A stretch of DNA of 64,000 nt from CAISIP01 sp038326025 (GTDB lineage: Bacteria; Pseudomonadota; Gammaproteobacteria; Burkholderiales; Burkholderiaceae_C). Positions 12,001 through 22,296 of the stretch are shown here, one piece after another (within the stretch, counting starts at the first letter, position 1; each line of letters opens with the position of its first letter). The translations under genes and the position numbers were made by a program. The stretch is taken from assembly GCA_038326025.1 (NCBI GenBank), contig JBBQJP010000020.1, forward strand, positions 9,983-73,982. Direction: 5' to 3'. A model generated the notes under the pieces. The model did no database searches and had not been told where the DNA came from. It saw only the letters and a program-made list of their open reading frames with translations.

Positions 12001-15000
12001 CATCCGGGTCGAAGTACGAGATATCGGCCGTCTGTACCGTGTAGCTGCCGTCTTCGGCCACGCTGACTGTGTTGTTTGCGCTGCTGGGCGCGGTATTGGC
12101 ACCGACCGTCACGCGCAGCGTGCCGATTGCGCTGGCCGTGCCGTCGGAGACGGTATACCGGATCACGACCTCGCCGCTGATGTCACCGGCGGGCGTGAAC
12201 AGGACCGAACCACTCGCGTCGAGCGCGAACGAGATCGCCGCCGTGCCCTGCGACGGGTCGTCGAGCACGACACTGGTGACCGACATCGGCGTGCCGTCCG
12301 GGTGGCTGTCGTTGGTCAGCACGTTGACGTCGATCGGTAGGTTGATCAGCGTCGTCGCGGTATCGTCCACCACCGACGGAGGGTCCGCCTGTGCCGTGAC
12401 GTTGAATGTCAGTGTGCCGCTGGATGCGGAGAACGCGCCCTGGCTGTCCTGCACGCTGAACTGCATCGTCGCGTAGGCCGCGCCGTTGCCATTGGCCGTA
12501 GGCATGAACACCAGCTTGTTCGCCGCGAGTGCGGCGGCGTCGACGATCAGTCCCGCGCTGGTCACGGGTTCGCCGTCGAACCACAGGCTGCCGGCGGTGG
12601 GCAGGCTGTCGACCCGCAGCGCGGTGAAGGCATGGCCGTCCGGGTCGCTGTACCCCAGGTTGGCCAGCACGATGGCGCGGCTGCCGTCCTCGTTGAGCGC
12701 CACCATGCCGCCGGCAGCACCGGGCGCGTTGTTGGCGCCCACGTTGACCGTCAACACGGCGGTGTTGGATATGCGCCCGGTGCTGTCGCGCACCGTGTAG
12801 TTGATCAACACGACGCCGGTGACGGAGGGCGTGAACGTGATCGTCGCATTGGTGAACGACACGTTGCCTTGCGATCCGTTCTGCAGGCTGGCCGACTGGA
12901 TCACGAGGCTGTCGCCGTCCACGTCGTAGTCGTTGCCCAGCACTGCGACCACGACCGGTGTTCCGGCCGCTGTCGCGGCCAGGTCGTTGACGGCGACCGG
13001 GTCGTCGGCCGTCGGGTTGACGGTCAACAGGAAGTCGCGTGTCGTCGTGTTGACGCCGTCCGAGACCGAAATGCGCACTGTGACCGGGCCGCCGTCGAGC
13101 GCCGAGTTGGCATTCGGCGCCGGCGTCAGCGTGATGGTGAGGTTGGCGCCGCTGCCGCCGAGCACGATGCCCGCATTGGGCAGCAGCGTGGTGTTCAGCG
13201 AGGTCGCCGTGACGGTCAGCGCACTGGCGGCGGTCTCGGCGTCGCCGATCGTGAATGCCAGCGGTCCCAGCGTGGCATCTTCGTCGACAGTCTGGCTGCC
13301 GATGGCGCTGACGGTCGGCGCCGCATTGCCCAGGTTGTATTCGTAGGCGCCGATGTCCGGCGCGCCGACACGGGAGACGCCGCGCTGGTCGGTGGACGGC
13401 GCGCTGGAGCCACCTTGGTCGATCGCCGTCGAACCGATCGCCAGCGCGTGGGTCGGTGCAAAGCCGCCGTTGGCCGCGAGCGCCTGCAACTGGAGTGCGG
13501 TGGCGGTCGTGATGATGTCACCCGGCTTGCTCAGCCAGCCCGTGGCCTGGGTCGCCAGGTTGTTGCCGGTCGAGTTCTGGTTCAGGTTGCTGACGTTCAG
13601 CCCGGCGCCGGCGGCGCTGGTGTTCGACGCCAGGATGCTGGATTTGAGCCGCACGGCATTGACGTCGTCGGCATGGATCGCGCCGGCGCCCAGCGTGGAC
13701 TGGTTGTTGGCGATGGTGGCGTTTGTCAACGTCCAGTTGGTCGTCTTGACGCGGATGGCACCGCCGTATTCGCCGGCGGTGTTGCCGCTGATAGTCACGT
13801 TGATGGCCGTCAGCGTGGCGCCGTTCTCGCCGAAAATTGCGCCGCCGTCCTTGCTCGCGCTGTTCGCGTTCAGCGTGACCTGGGTCAGGTTGAACATGTT
13901 GCCGCTGCCCGAGACCCACAACGCGCCGCCTTCCTCGGCGGTGTTGTCGTGCGCCCAGACCTCGGTCAGTGTCGCCGCGCCCTTGTTGTAGATGGCGCCG
14001 CCCTTGTGGCTGCCGGTTGCCGCGTTGTTGCCCAGTTCGACCTGGTTCAGCACCAGCGTGCCGGTGTTGTAGATGGCGCCACCGTCATTGTTGACGGCGG
14101 TGTTGCCGGTCAGGCTGCCGCGCGTGATTGTGAGGTTGCCTTCGTTCAGGATGGCGCCGCCGTTCTTGCCGTTGTTGTTGCGGATGACGACATCGGTCAG
14201 CGTGACCGTGACCGACGAGTTGATGCGCATCGCGCCGCCGTCCTCGTCGCCGCCGCCCTGGATCGTCAGGCCCGACATGACGACCGTGCTCGCGCCGCTG
14301 CGCAGGTCGAACACCCGGTCGCTGCCAAAGCCCTGGATGACGGTGTTGGCGCTGCCGTTGCCGATGATGATCAGGCTGCCCTTGATGTCCAGGTCGCCCT
14401 TGGTATTGTTGTCGTCGCCGGTGCCCAGGCCGGAGGCGAGGGTGAAAATGCCATTGACACCGAACAGGATGGTGTCGGTGCCCGCGGTGTTATTTGCCGC
14501 CGTGATCGCCTCGCGCAGCGAGATCTGACCGTCCGAGCCGCGGTTGGCGAACAGCGCCTCGATCGAACTGACGTCGCCGTCGTAGACATCGCTGGTCGTG
14601 GTCACGGTCAGCGGACCATTGGCAATGTCGACAACGGTGACCGAGATCGCCTGCGTATCGCTGAACGTGCCGTCGCTGACGCGCACCACGACCTCATAGA
14701 CGTTATCGAAGTTGGCGTCGAGCCGCGTCTCGAAGTCAGGCGCGTTCTTGAAACGCAGCAAGCCGGTGCTGCTGTTGATCTCGAACAGCGCGGCGTCGGC
14801 ACCGCCGTTGATGCTGTAGGTCGGCGACGCGGTGTTGTAGTCCACCGCGCGGATCGTCGCCACGTTCTGGTTGTTTTCGGCGATCGAGTAGCTGGCGGTT
14901 GCACCGCCGCCGCCGCTGATGATCGCCGGCGTGGCCGTCGGCGCCACGGCGGCATAGGTCTGGCCCACCCGGATCTCGTCAAACTTCGCGCTGTTGCCGC

Positions 15001-16978
15001 TGATCACGCCGGTGGAGCCGGTGAGCGCGATGCGGGTGAATGTCCCGAGGTCGAAGCTGCGCGTGGCGGTGAGTGCGGAATCGGGGGCGGTCAGGCCGGG
15101 TGTCGGGTTGACATAAAGCGTCAACGTGTCGGCGCCGGCGAAGTGTTCGAGCTTGAGCACCAGCAGGTAGGTTTGCCCGGCACTGGCGGATACGCCGGAG
15201 ACAGCGGTCTGCGCCGAGTTCCCCTCGCGCAACACGAACTGGTTGCCGTCGAAACCGGCAAAGCCGAGCGTGGTGCTGCCGAATTGCAGTCCCGCTTCGT
15301 TGCCGAACCCATTCGTATTGGGTTGTACCAGGAAGCTGATCCAGGTCGTCGTGCCATCGGCGCCGACACTGGTGGACAGGTTGCGCACGCCCGTGGTGGA
15401 ATCACCAATAAAAAGGCCGCCCTGGAGCTGGAACTGCGCGCTGCCGCCGCTGCTCGGCAGCAGTCCGCCGGCGTAGCTCAGGCTGCTGTTGCTCTGGGTG
15501 ATCTTGGAGCCGCTGCCACTCCAGTTGCCGGCCCAGCCGATGCCGGTGCCGGTGCCGGCCAGCGGGTTGCCGCCGGACGTACCGATCGGCGTGTCGGCCA
15601 GCAGCCCGCTGGCTGGCACCTGGCGCAGTTGCACCGCGATCGACGCCCAGTTGAGATCGGCGCTGGTCAGGCTGTTGCTCATCGTCACCGACGTTGCACC
15701 CGATTCCCGGGTCGATACCGCGGACAACTCGGAGGCGCCGGTACCCTGGGTCTGTACGAAGTTCTGGGTCTGGTTGGCGCCGATGCCAAAGGATGACACC
15801 TGACGGGCCCCGACGATGTCCACCACCAGGTCACCGCTGCTGGCCGGCACCGCTACGCTGGCGGTTGCGCCGTTGCCACTGCCCTTGACCGGTGTACCCA
15901 GGGGCGTTGCCTGGTCGACGCCGGAATAGGACGTGGCGCCGACCGCCATCGTCGACGCGCTGCTCAGCGTTACGTTGACCGTACCGGCGCCGATGGTCGG
16001 CGCAACCAGCGACCAGAGTTCGACGCGCACGTTGGCATTGGGCGAGTTCTGCGTACCGACAAAGCTCAGCGCCTCGCCGTTGAAGGCCACCGCGGTGGCG
16101 CTGCTGGCGCTGTCGCCCAGTACCAGGCTGACCAGCAGCAGCCGGTCGCTGCCGCCATTGATGTTGTGCGCAAAGGCGAAACTGGTGGTGGCCACCGTGG
16201 TGCCGCTGGAGCTCTCGGAGGTAAAGCCCACCGCCAGTGTTCCGCTCCAGGCCTGCTGGCCGGCCGCGCTCAGGGCCAGTGCCGACTCGACCCGTCCGGT
16301 GCCGTATTCGAGTGTCCAGTTACCGCCGAGTGTGGCTGCGCCAGTGGTGTCGGTCGACGCGGCGACGTCGGCGCCGGTGAGTGCTGCCAGGTCGCGTACC
16401 ATTTGCTGGCCAACGCCGGTCTGCGCAAAATCGCAGCCGTACAGAAGCAGGTCGGCATCCGCTGCCAGCGCGCCGGCCCAGGCGGCCACCATGTCGGCGC
16501 GTGCCATCAGTGTCGATGCGTCGAGCCGGCTTTGGCCCAATTGCATGACACCGTCGCTGCCGTGCGCGAGCACATGCACCGCGGTGATGTCCTTGCGGTT
16601 GGCCAGCGTGTCGGTGATCAGCGCCAGCCCGTCCTGGTCGGCGGCAATCGTGAAAATGTCGATGGCGCGGCCGGCGTCGCGCTGCGCTTGCAGGTCGGCC
16701 AGCAGGGTACCGGCATCGGGCACCGACAGATCGACAAACACGATCTCGCTGCTGCGCGCCAGTGGATCGTTGGCCGATGTCTGTACCGATTGCTGCAGCG
16801 CCAAACCGTCGCCGCCATCGCCCACCAGCAGCGGCGCCAGGTCGGCCGAATGCAGGATGCGATCCTCCATCGTCTCGCAGACCGGTCGCATCGCGTGGGG
16901 GGGCCGCACGGGAGTCATGTCGCTGTTGCTGCTGGCGGTGCGGCTTGCGCGATGCCGCAGGTCAGACCATCGTGGCAT
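9065..16978 (-). CDS. Giant DUF4347/Ig-repeat envelope protein (2637 aa)
   Basis: Giant, probably surface or periplasmic, adhesin-like protein. In order: a short N-terminus without a Sec signal; a LEPR-x-LL-like motif (METMEDRILHSADLAPLL region, about 35-51); DUF4347 (about 78-235) with HVLAHGS (His139) and LLYGCDFA (Cys182); beta-rich and LamG-like segments (about 250-680); a cadherin-like repeat (about 690-785); a parallel beta-helix region starting at the SLREAITAANN segment (about 800-1190); cadherin/VCBS/Ig-like repeats (about 1214-2285), the last three of which are clear copies; a putative-Ig domain (about 2288-2383); a Pro/Ser-rich linker; one membrane segment (about 2534-2560); then the SALPAWQMIDPLPVL tail and an acidic/Ala-Pro C-terminus. 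No GGxGxD RTX repeats were seen, which argues against ordinary type I secretion. The flanking HlyD, SecA-like and protease genes, 7 bp away or overlapping, are the likely export and processing partners. Confidence 0.85.
9153..9179. repeat. 9-bp tandem repeat in the 3' end of the giant gene
   Basis: GCCACCGGT occurs at 9153 and 9162, followed by GCCACCGCC at 9171. On the coding strand it gives the VAPVAPVAPV stretch near the C-terminus. In-frame 9-bp units can expand or contract without frameshift. Confidence 0.7.
10118..11300 (-). repeat. Three tandem Ig-like repeat units within the giant gene
   Basis: Three consecutive units of about 123-138 codons (about 10,870-11,300, 10,500-10,870 and 10,118-10,500). 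Each starts after an AVNDxP-like junction with ED-x-G-I-x-F-x-D-x-D, has a TAT/SVFFTV-x-SGxL strand, an INSF or NLFLSAG turn, an LxFTTA strand, and a D-GGN-G loop. They form the membrane-proximal stalk before the putative-Ig domain. Unit length and order are clear by eye; percent identity was not computed. Confidence 0.8.
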
Positions 16979-16985
16979 GCGGGTG

Positions 16986-17975
16986 TCAGGCCGCTGGCGC
17001 GGCTACCGGCTTGGGCCGGGTTACCGGGCCCGCCGGCGAGGTCGCGCCTGGCGCACCGGCTGGCAAGGAGTCGGCACCGGGTACCTCCGCCTTGCAGCGC
17101 AGGCCTGCCGGCAGCCGGTTGGCCGGATTGGGCAGGCTCAGGCGTACGCGAAAACTGTTGCTGGCGGCGTCCAGCACCCGGTCGACATGTTGTACCGTGG
17201 CCTGCACCGGCTCGGCGCCCGGCAACTCCGGCATCACCGAGATCTGGTCGCCCTTGGCCAGCCGGCCGTACAAGGCAGTGGGCACCAGCAACTCGACACG
17301 CAAGGGGTTGATGACGGCGATACGCATCATCGGACGCTCTTCGACGCGTTCGCCCAGGTTGATGTAACGCTCGGCCACGACGCCGGCGAACGGGCTGCGC
17401 ACATTGCGCACCGCCAGCTGGGCCTGCGCGACACGGCGCTCCTGGATCCAGATCTTCTGCTGGCTGTCGACCTGACTGAGTTTCTGCCGCGCTACCTCGG
17501 CTTCACCGCGTGCCTGATCCACGGCCTGGGTGGAGACGAAGTTCTGCGCCACCAGCGACTCGGCACGGCGTACCTTCTGCATGGCCAGGTCCAGGCTGGC
17601 CCTGGCCGCGAGAATCTCGGCGTCGACCTTGGCCCGGGTGTCGGCCACACCGACGTTGGCGCTTTCGATGTCGCTGCGCAGCGTCACCAGCGTCTGGCCA
17701 GCCTTGACGGTATCACCCCGTTCGACATGCAGCCGTTGGACCAGGCCGACAACCTGCGAACCGACATCGGCCACCCGATCCGGTTCGATCAGGCAACCCA
17801 CGGCACGACCCATGGTGGAGCCGGCGGGCGGCGCCGCCAGCAGCGGTAGTGGAACCAGCAGCAGGGCCGCGATCCAGAGGTGTTGCTTGCACCGAAGGAG
17901 CGGCGCCGTGACGGACGTCTGCCGTGGGGACTTCAAGCCGGGCAAACCGGCGGAAAACGAAGGGAATAGATCCAT
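16986..17975 (-). CDS. HlyD/membrane-fusion-protein family periplasmic adaptor
   Basis: Periplasmic adaptor of 329 aa from the ATG at 17975. A hydrophobic segment (HLWIAALLLVPLPLLAAPPAGS, about residues 31-52) serves as signal or anchor. It is followed by a lipoyl half-motif (VGLVQRLHVERGDTVKAGQTL), an alpha-helical hairpin (about 100-175) and the second half (NVRSPFAGVVAERYINLGERVEE), then a beta-barrel with DVVLDAASNSFRVRL-like end. A longer frame reaches 18131, but its first 50 residues look non-coding, so 17975 is preferred; no strong ribosome site is seen there. It lies 7 bp before the giant gene. The expected partners, an inner-membrane pump and an outer-membrane TolC-like channel, are absent locally. 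The adaptor may instead link the M50/HlyD fusion protein to the outer membrane (inference). Confidence 0.85.
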   Translation of the reverse strand: MDLFPSFSAGLPGLKSPRQTSVTAPLLRCKQHLWIAALLLVPLPLLAAPPAGSTMGRAVGCLIEPDRVADVGSQVVGLVQRLHVERGDTVKAGQTLVTLRSDIESANVGVADTRAKVDAEILAARASLDLAMQKVRRAESLVAQNFVSTQAVDQARGEAEVARQKLSQVDSQQKIWIQERRVAQAQLAVRNVRSPFAGVVAERYINLGERVEERPMMRIAVINPLRVELLVPTALYGRLAKGDQISVMPELPGAEPVQATVQHVDRVLDAASNSFRVRLSLPNPANRLPAGLRCKAEVPGADSLPAGAPGATSPAGPVTRPKPVAAPAA

Positions 17976-18134
17976 TACGCGAGCATAGTTGGCGGTGTAG
18001 TCCGATAAAGCCGGAAAAGCAGCCGGTTTGCGAACTTGCCACGTCTTGTGCGTCGCTGGAGCTCCGGAAATGACGATATTCTCCCAGTGGCGGCGATGAT
18101 AGCAGCGGCACCCCGGTGGACTGTTGGGCAAAAG

Positions 18135-20096
18135 TCACATTGTTCGCCCCGCAAATGCCAGTCTGCGCTCCCATTGCAGGTCTTGTTCGAGCAAATGACG
18201 CCGAACCAGCATGCGCCGGTGTTCTTCCTGCCATTGCGTCCACTCAAGCTGGCGTCGCGCCAGCCACTGGCCCACCAGGCCGGCTTCGACCACGGTGTCG
18301 GTTGGTGGCAACGGCCATTCGCCGGTATCGGACCCATCGGCCGCCGGCGCTGCGCAGATCCAGTGTTCACAGCTGCCGGGGTCGCCATGGCGCGCGGCGC
18401 GGCCGGCCAGCTGTCGGTCGAGCCGGCGTGACGGGTTGTGCTGGCACGACAACACATGCAGGCCGCCGGCGGCCAATGCCTGCGCGTCTGGCTCGATGTC
18501 GGTGCCGCGGCCCGCCATGCGTGTGGCCACGGTCACGCGCCCGGCCACGCCAGCCTGGGCCACGACATCGGCTTCCTGGTCATCCTGCAGTGCGTTGAGT
18601 ACCTGGTGGGTGATGCCGGCCCGTTGCAGGCGCGCCGACAGCTGCTGCGATGCCGCCACGCTGTCGGTGCCGATCAGCACCGGCCGCCCCGAGGCCTGCA
18701 ATTGCGCCACGCGCGGCGCGACCGCGCTGAATAGGTCGTCCATATCGCGGAAACGGCGCAGCGCAAGGCTCAAACGCCGGTCCGGTTGGTGTAGCGGGAT
18801 GTCGACGACGCGGGCACCGTATACCGTGCGCAGTTCGGCGCGGGCCTCGCGCAATGTGCCGCTGATGCCACACAGGCGCCAGTACCGCTGGAAAAAACGC
18901 TGGAACGTGGTTTGGGCCACGGTTTCGGTCTCAGGCGGTGGGCTCAAACCCTCCTTGAGGGCCACCAGCGTGTGCAGGCCACGCGACCAGACCCGGCCTT
19001 CGGCGATGCGGCCGGTGACCTCGTCAATGAGTTCGATCGCGTCATCGCGCACCAGATAGTGGGTATTGCGCTCGAACAGATGCAAGGCGGCCAGCGCCAT
19101 GACCACGGCTTCGCGCCGGTAGCGGGCCCTGAGCCAGGGGCCCGCCAGGGGCTCGGCGATGCGCGCCAGGTGTTCCTCGCCGGTGGCGGTGAGCATGGCG
19201 ATCCGGTCGACTGGCACCAGGCTGTAGTCGCGCCCCACTTCAAGCTGGCGCGCCAGCGCCAGTGCCTGCCACAGGAATGCACGCCGCGCCGCATGCGGCG
19301 CGGCACGGGACAGGATCAACGGCACTTCGGCCTCGTCCAGCAAAATACTGTCGGCCTCGTCGATCAAGGCGATGCAAAGGCCGCGCAGCACGGGCGCCGG
19401 TGGAGCCGTGTTGGCCATGGCAAGGGCAATCTGCCCATAGGGGTGTTGTCCCGCCATCGACTGCCGGTCGCGCAAAAAGTCGAAGGCCAGGTCCTTTGCG
19501 GTGGTGTAGACGATGTCATGGCGGTACGCATTGCGGCGCGCGTCATCACCCTTCAAGCCGGCGACCGCCGCAACCCGCAGCCCGAGGGCCGCATACAGCG
19601 GTGCCAGTTGCCGGGCATCGCGGCTGGCCAGGTAGTCGTTGGCCGTCACCACATGCACCGGCATGCCGGCCAGGCCCGCCACCGCCGCGGCCAGGCCGAT
19701 GGCCAGCGTCTTGCCTTCGCCAGTCGCCATCTCGCCCATGTGGTTGTCGAGCAGGGCGCAGGCGGCCATCAGTTGGGTCAGACGTGGCGACAGGCCCAGT
19801 GTGTCCTTGGCGCAGGCCGCCGCCAGTCCCAGTGCCCGGGCGATGGTGGGCGCATGCAGGCCGTCCCGGCGCAGTGCGGCGCGCAATGGCACCAGGGCCG
19901 CCTGGCGCTCCGGCTCCGCCATCGCGCCGTAACTCTGCGCGAGTTCGAGTGCTTGCTGCGCGCCAACACGGCAAAGCGCCAGCGGGTTGCGCCATTGCAG
20001 GCGCCGGCGCGGCGGCGCCTGATCCTCGCTGCCCCGCATCGGGTAGGGTCCCCAGATCGGGCCGGGAACGGGCAGCAGATGGCGCAGCTTTGGCAT
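18135..20096 (-). CDS. SecA-like accessory translocase ATPase (short form)
   Basis: Protein of 653 aa related to SecA, whose housekeeping form is about 900 aa. Walker A is ATGEGKT (124-130, Lys129), followed by NDYLASRDA (about 153-161) and the DEAD box IDEADSILLDEA (Asp246-Asp249). The C-terminal motor has RMAGRGTDIEPDA (526-538) and GRAARHGDPGS (565-575), where housekeeping SecA has GRSGRQGDPG. Glu/Asp and Arg residues needed for ATP hydrolysis are kept. The protein stops soon after the second nucleotide-binding fold. It therefore lacks most of the helical scaffold and the Cys/His zinc tail that binds SecB. No SecY-like gene is nearby. It lies 12 bp after the M50 fusion gene and ahead of the HlyD and giant genes, so it is the only ATP-driven component of the putative export unit. 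Confidence 0.88.
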   Translation of the reverse strand: MPKLRHLLPVPGPIWGPYPMRGSEDQAPPRRRLQWRNPLALCRVGAQQALELAQSYGAMAEPERQAALVPLRAALRRDGLHAPTIARALGLAAACAKDTLGLSPRLTQLMAACALLDNHMGEMATGEGKTLAIGLAAAVAGLAGMPVHVVTANDYLASRDARQLAPLYAALGLRVAAVAGLKGDDARRNAYRHDIVYTTAKDLAFDFLRDRQSMAGQHPYGQIALAMANTAPPAPVLRGLCIALIDEADSILLDEAEVPLILSRAAPHAARRAFLWQALALARQLEVGRDYSLVPVDRIAMLTATGEEHLARIAEPLAGPWLRARYRREAVVMALAALHLFERNTHYLVRDDAIELIDEVTGRIAEGRVWSRGLHTLVALKEGLSPPPETETVAQTTFQRFFQRYWRLCGISGTLREARAELRTVYGARVVDIPLHQPDRRLSLALRRFRDMDDLFSAVAPRVAQLQASGRPVLIGTDSVAASQQLSARLQRAGITHQVLNALQDDQEADVVAQAGVAGRVTVATRMAGRGTDIEPDAQALAAGGLHVLSCQHNPSRRLDRQLAGRAARHGDPGSCEHWICAAPAADGSDTGEWPLPPTDTVVEAGLVGQWLARRQLEWTQWQEEHRRMLVRRHLLEQDLQWERRLAFAGRTM

Positions 20097-20108
20097 GCCG
20101 GGTGCCGC

Positions 20109-22268
20109 TCAGACCTGCGGACGGAAATGGCGCAGCCAGAACCGCTGCAGACCTTGCGCCATTTGCAGCAGCAGTGGCGCGTAGCCTCGGTCGAATCGGA
20201 CCCAGGCGCGTTCACCCATGCGGGGGGTGCCGCCCGGCTCGGCATTCGCGAGTTGTACGTCCAGCACGACCACCGGTTCGCGCGTTTTCAGGCCATCGGT
20301 GTCGGCCGGGTCGGTCATGATGGCGCCACCGTGGCGGGTACCGAGCACGGCGGTGGGCAATCGCGTCACAGCGCTTTGGCTGTCGCGCAACACGCTGGCG
20401 CGGTATACGTGCAGCGGCGACGCGCGGAGCCGCACGGCGACTGCATCATCCGTGTCCTGCAGGTCGCTCGCCTGTTCCTGCGGCAGCGCCACCCGCACGA
20501 TGGTCTGGGTGTCGCGCAAGGTCTGGCCGAGCACGAAGCCCCGGCGCAGGAACTGCCCGGGCAGTTCATCGGCACGCGGCAGCAGCAGGCGGCCGGGCGT
20601 TTGCGAGCGTACGGTCAGCTGGCCGATACGTTGCTGCAGGCGCGCCAGTTCTGCCTGCCCCGCCTGCAATTCGGCGCGGGTGTCGCCGGCCATCGCTCCG
20701 TCGCGCCGGACCCCGTTGCCGGGCAGGGCGTGCAGCAATTCGGCCTGCAACCCATTGACCCGCGCGGTTTGGCGCGCGTATTCGAAAGCCAGTTGCGGAC
20801 TGGTGAGTTGCAGCACCACGTCGCCGACCGCCAGCTCCTGACCGGGTGTGGCCACCACGGCGCTGACAAACCCTGCTTCCTCGATACGCAACTGCGCCTG
20901 GTCGGGCGGCCAGACGACGCCTTGCACCAGGGTTGACCGTGGCCAGGGCAGCAGCAGCAACAGCGCCAGCAGGCCCGCACCCGAGAGCACCAACCGACGC
21001 CAGCGCCGGGCGGTGCCCTCCTGCGACCAGGCGGCGCGGCGCAACTGGCCGAGCAACTGGTGCATCGGACGCAGCAACACCTGCCAGCCCAGCACCAGCG
21101 CGCAAACGATGGCTATCGGAAACGAGATCGTGGCGATCCACAACACGGCCAGGGTGGCGATCAGCAACACCATCAGCCACGCGAGCGGGGCATAAACCAT
21201 CAGCCAGGGTGTCTCGCCACGCGCCACCGGCATGGGTTCATTGCCGGGTAGCTGCAACAGGCGTCGGCGCAGCAGATCCTGCCACCAGGCGCGGCTGCGG
21301 GGTCCGAGGTTGGGTAGTCCCAGCACGTCTCCGAGGATGTAATAACCGTCCAGCCGCTGCAGCGGATTGCCATTGAACAACACCGTGGAGACGCCGGCCA
21401 CCACCAGTACGACAAAGGCGCAATCCCGGGCCAGGCCCTCTTCGAGCCACAACCACAGCGGCAATGCAACGGCTGCCAGCGTGAGTTCGGCCATGATGCC
21501 CGCCGCGCTGACGGCGATGCGGGCGCGGCGCTGCGGGAAACTGGTGGCAGCCGAGGCGTCGACGTAGGGCACCGGCATCAGCAGCATCAACGTGACGCCG
21601 GCTTCACGCACCTGGCCCCCCCAGCGCTGCACCGCCATGCCGTGCGCCAGTTCGTGCACCAGCTTGACCGGCACATACAACAGCGCCGCCAGCAACGCAA
21701 AGCGCGGTGACCCCATCCAGTGCTGGCCATGGGCCCACAACTGTGGCGCGTGCTGCGCGGTGAGCACCAGCAACAGGCCGACCAGCATGAGCCAGATCCA
21801 CCATGCCGGGCGCGAGAACACGATTGCTTGCAGTGGTGCCAGCCGGCGCAAAAAGGCCGAGGGATTTCCCAATGGGATACGCCAGGCCAGCAGGCTGGCA
21901 CGGTTGCGCGAGCGGCTCACCTTGTCCAGGTGCGGCAACAAGGTGTCGAAGTCCGCCGCATGGTCGATCTGGACCAGCGCCGCTTCGCGCAGTTGCGCCA
22001 GCAAGTCGATCACCTCGTCCTGGGTCACGGTGTCATGGTCGCGGATAAGGGATCGGTCCCACAGTTGCTGCACCGTGTGGCGTCCGTCGAGTCGGGCTGC
22101 GATGGCATACGCGGCCTGGTTCAGGCGCACGCTGCGCGCGCGCACCGGTTCGGTCAGCAGATACCAGGTTTCGCCGCGCAGCCGCTGGCGCCGTACCTGC
22201 AGCTGGGCCGACAGGCGAGGGCGCAGGTTGGCGACCCGGTGCCAGCGCGTACTGTGGACGACGGTCAT
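20109..22268 (-). CDS. PqqD-like / M50 metalloprotease / HlyD fusion membrane protein
   Basis: Polytopic inner-membrane protein of 719 aa with three modules. Residues about 25-115 resemble PqqD-type peptide-binding domains (YLLTEPVRARSVRLNQAAYAIAARLDG...TVQQLWD). Residues about 150-395 form an M50 site-2-protease core with zinc motif HELAH (His205, Glu206, His209) and the third ligand in NPLQRLDGYYIL (Asp307), among several membrane helices. After a further helix (about 425-442), residues about 445-715 form a HlyD-like periplasmic adaptor with lipoyl halves (VSAVVATPGQELAVGDVVL; TVRSQTPGRLLLPRADELPGQFL). All protease residues are intact. The fusion joins cytosolic peptide recognition, intramembrane cleavage and a periplasmic conduit in one chain. 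Gaps: 28 bp after the GAF-HlyD gene and 12 bp before the SecA-like gene. Confidence 0.88.
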   Translation of the reverse strand: MTVVHSTRWHRVANLRPRLSAQLQVRRQRLRGETWYLLTEPVRARSVRLNQAAYAIAARLDGRHTVQQLWDRSLIRDHDTVTQDEVIDLLAQLREAALVQIDHAADFDTLLPHLDKVSRSRNRASLLAWRIPLGNPSAFLRRLAPLQAIVFSRPAWWIWLMLVGLLLVLTAQHAPQLWAHGQHWMGSPRFALLAALLYVPVKLVHELAHGMAVQRWGGQVREAGVTLMLLMPVPYVDASAATSFPQRRARIAVSAAGIMAELTLAAVALPLWLWLEEGLARDCAFVVLVVAGVSTVLFNGNPLQRLDGYYILGDVLGLPNLGPRSRAWWQDLLRRRLLQLPGNEPMPVARGETPWLMVYAPLAWLMVLLIATLAVLWIATISFPIAIVCALVLGWQVLLRPMHQLLGQLRRAAWSQEGTARRWRRLVLSGAGLLALLLLLPWPRSTLVQGVVWPPDQAQLRIEEAGFVSAVVATPGQELAVGDVVLQLTSPQLAFEYARQTARVNGLQAELLHALPGNGVRRDGAMAGDTRAELQAGQAELARLQQRIGQLTVRSQTPGRLLLPRADELPGQFLRRGFVLGQTLRDTQTIVRVALPQEQASDLQDTDDAVAVRLRASPLHVYRASVLRDSQSAVTRLPTAVLGTRHGGAIMTDPADTDGLKTREPVVVLDVQLANAEPGGTPRMGERAWVRFDRGYAPLLLQMAQGLQRFWLRHFRPQV

Positions 22269-22296
22269 GCGGGGTTGCTGCCTGCCATGGCGGGTG

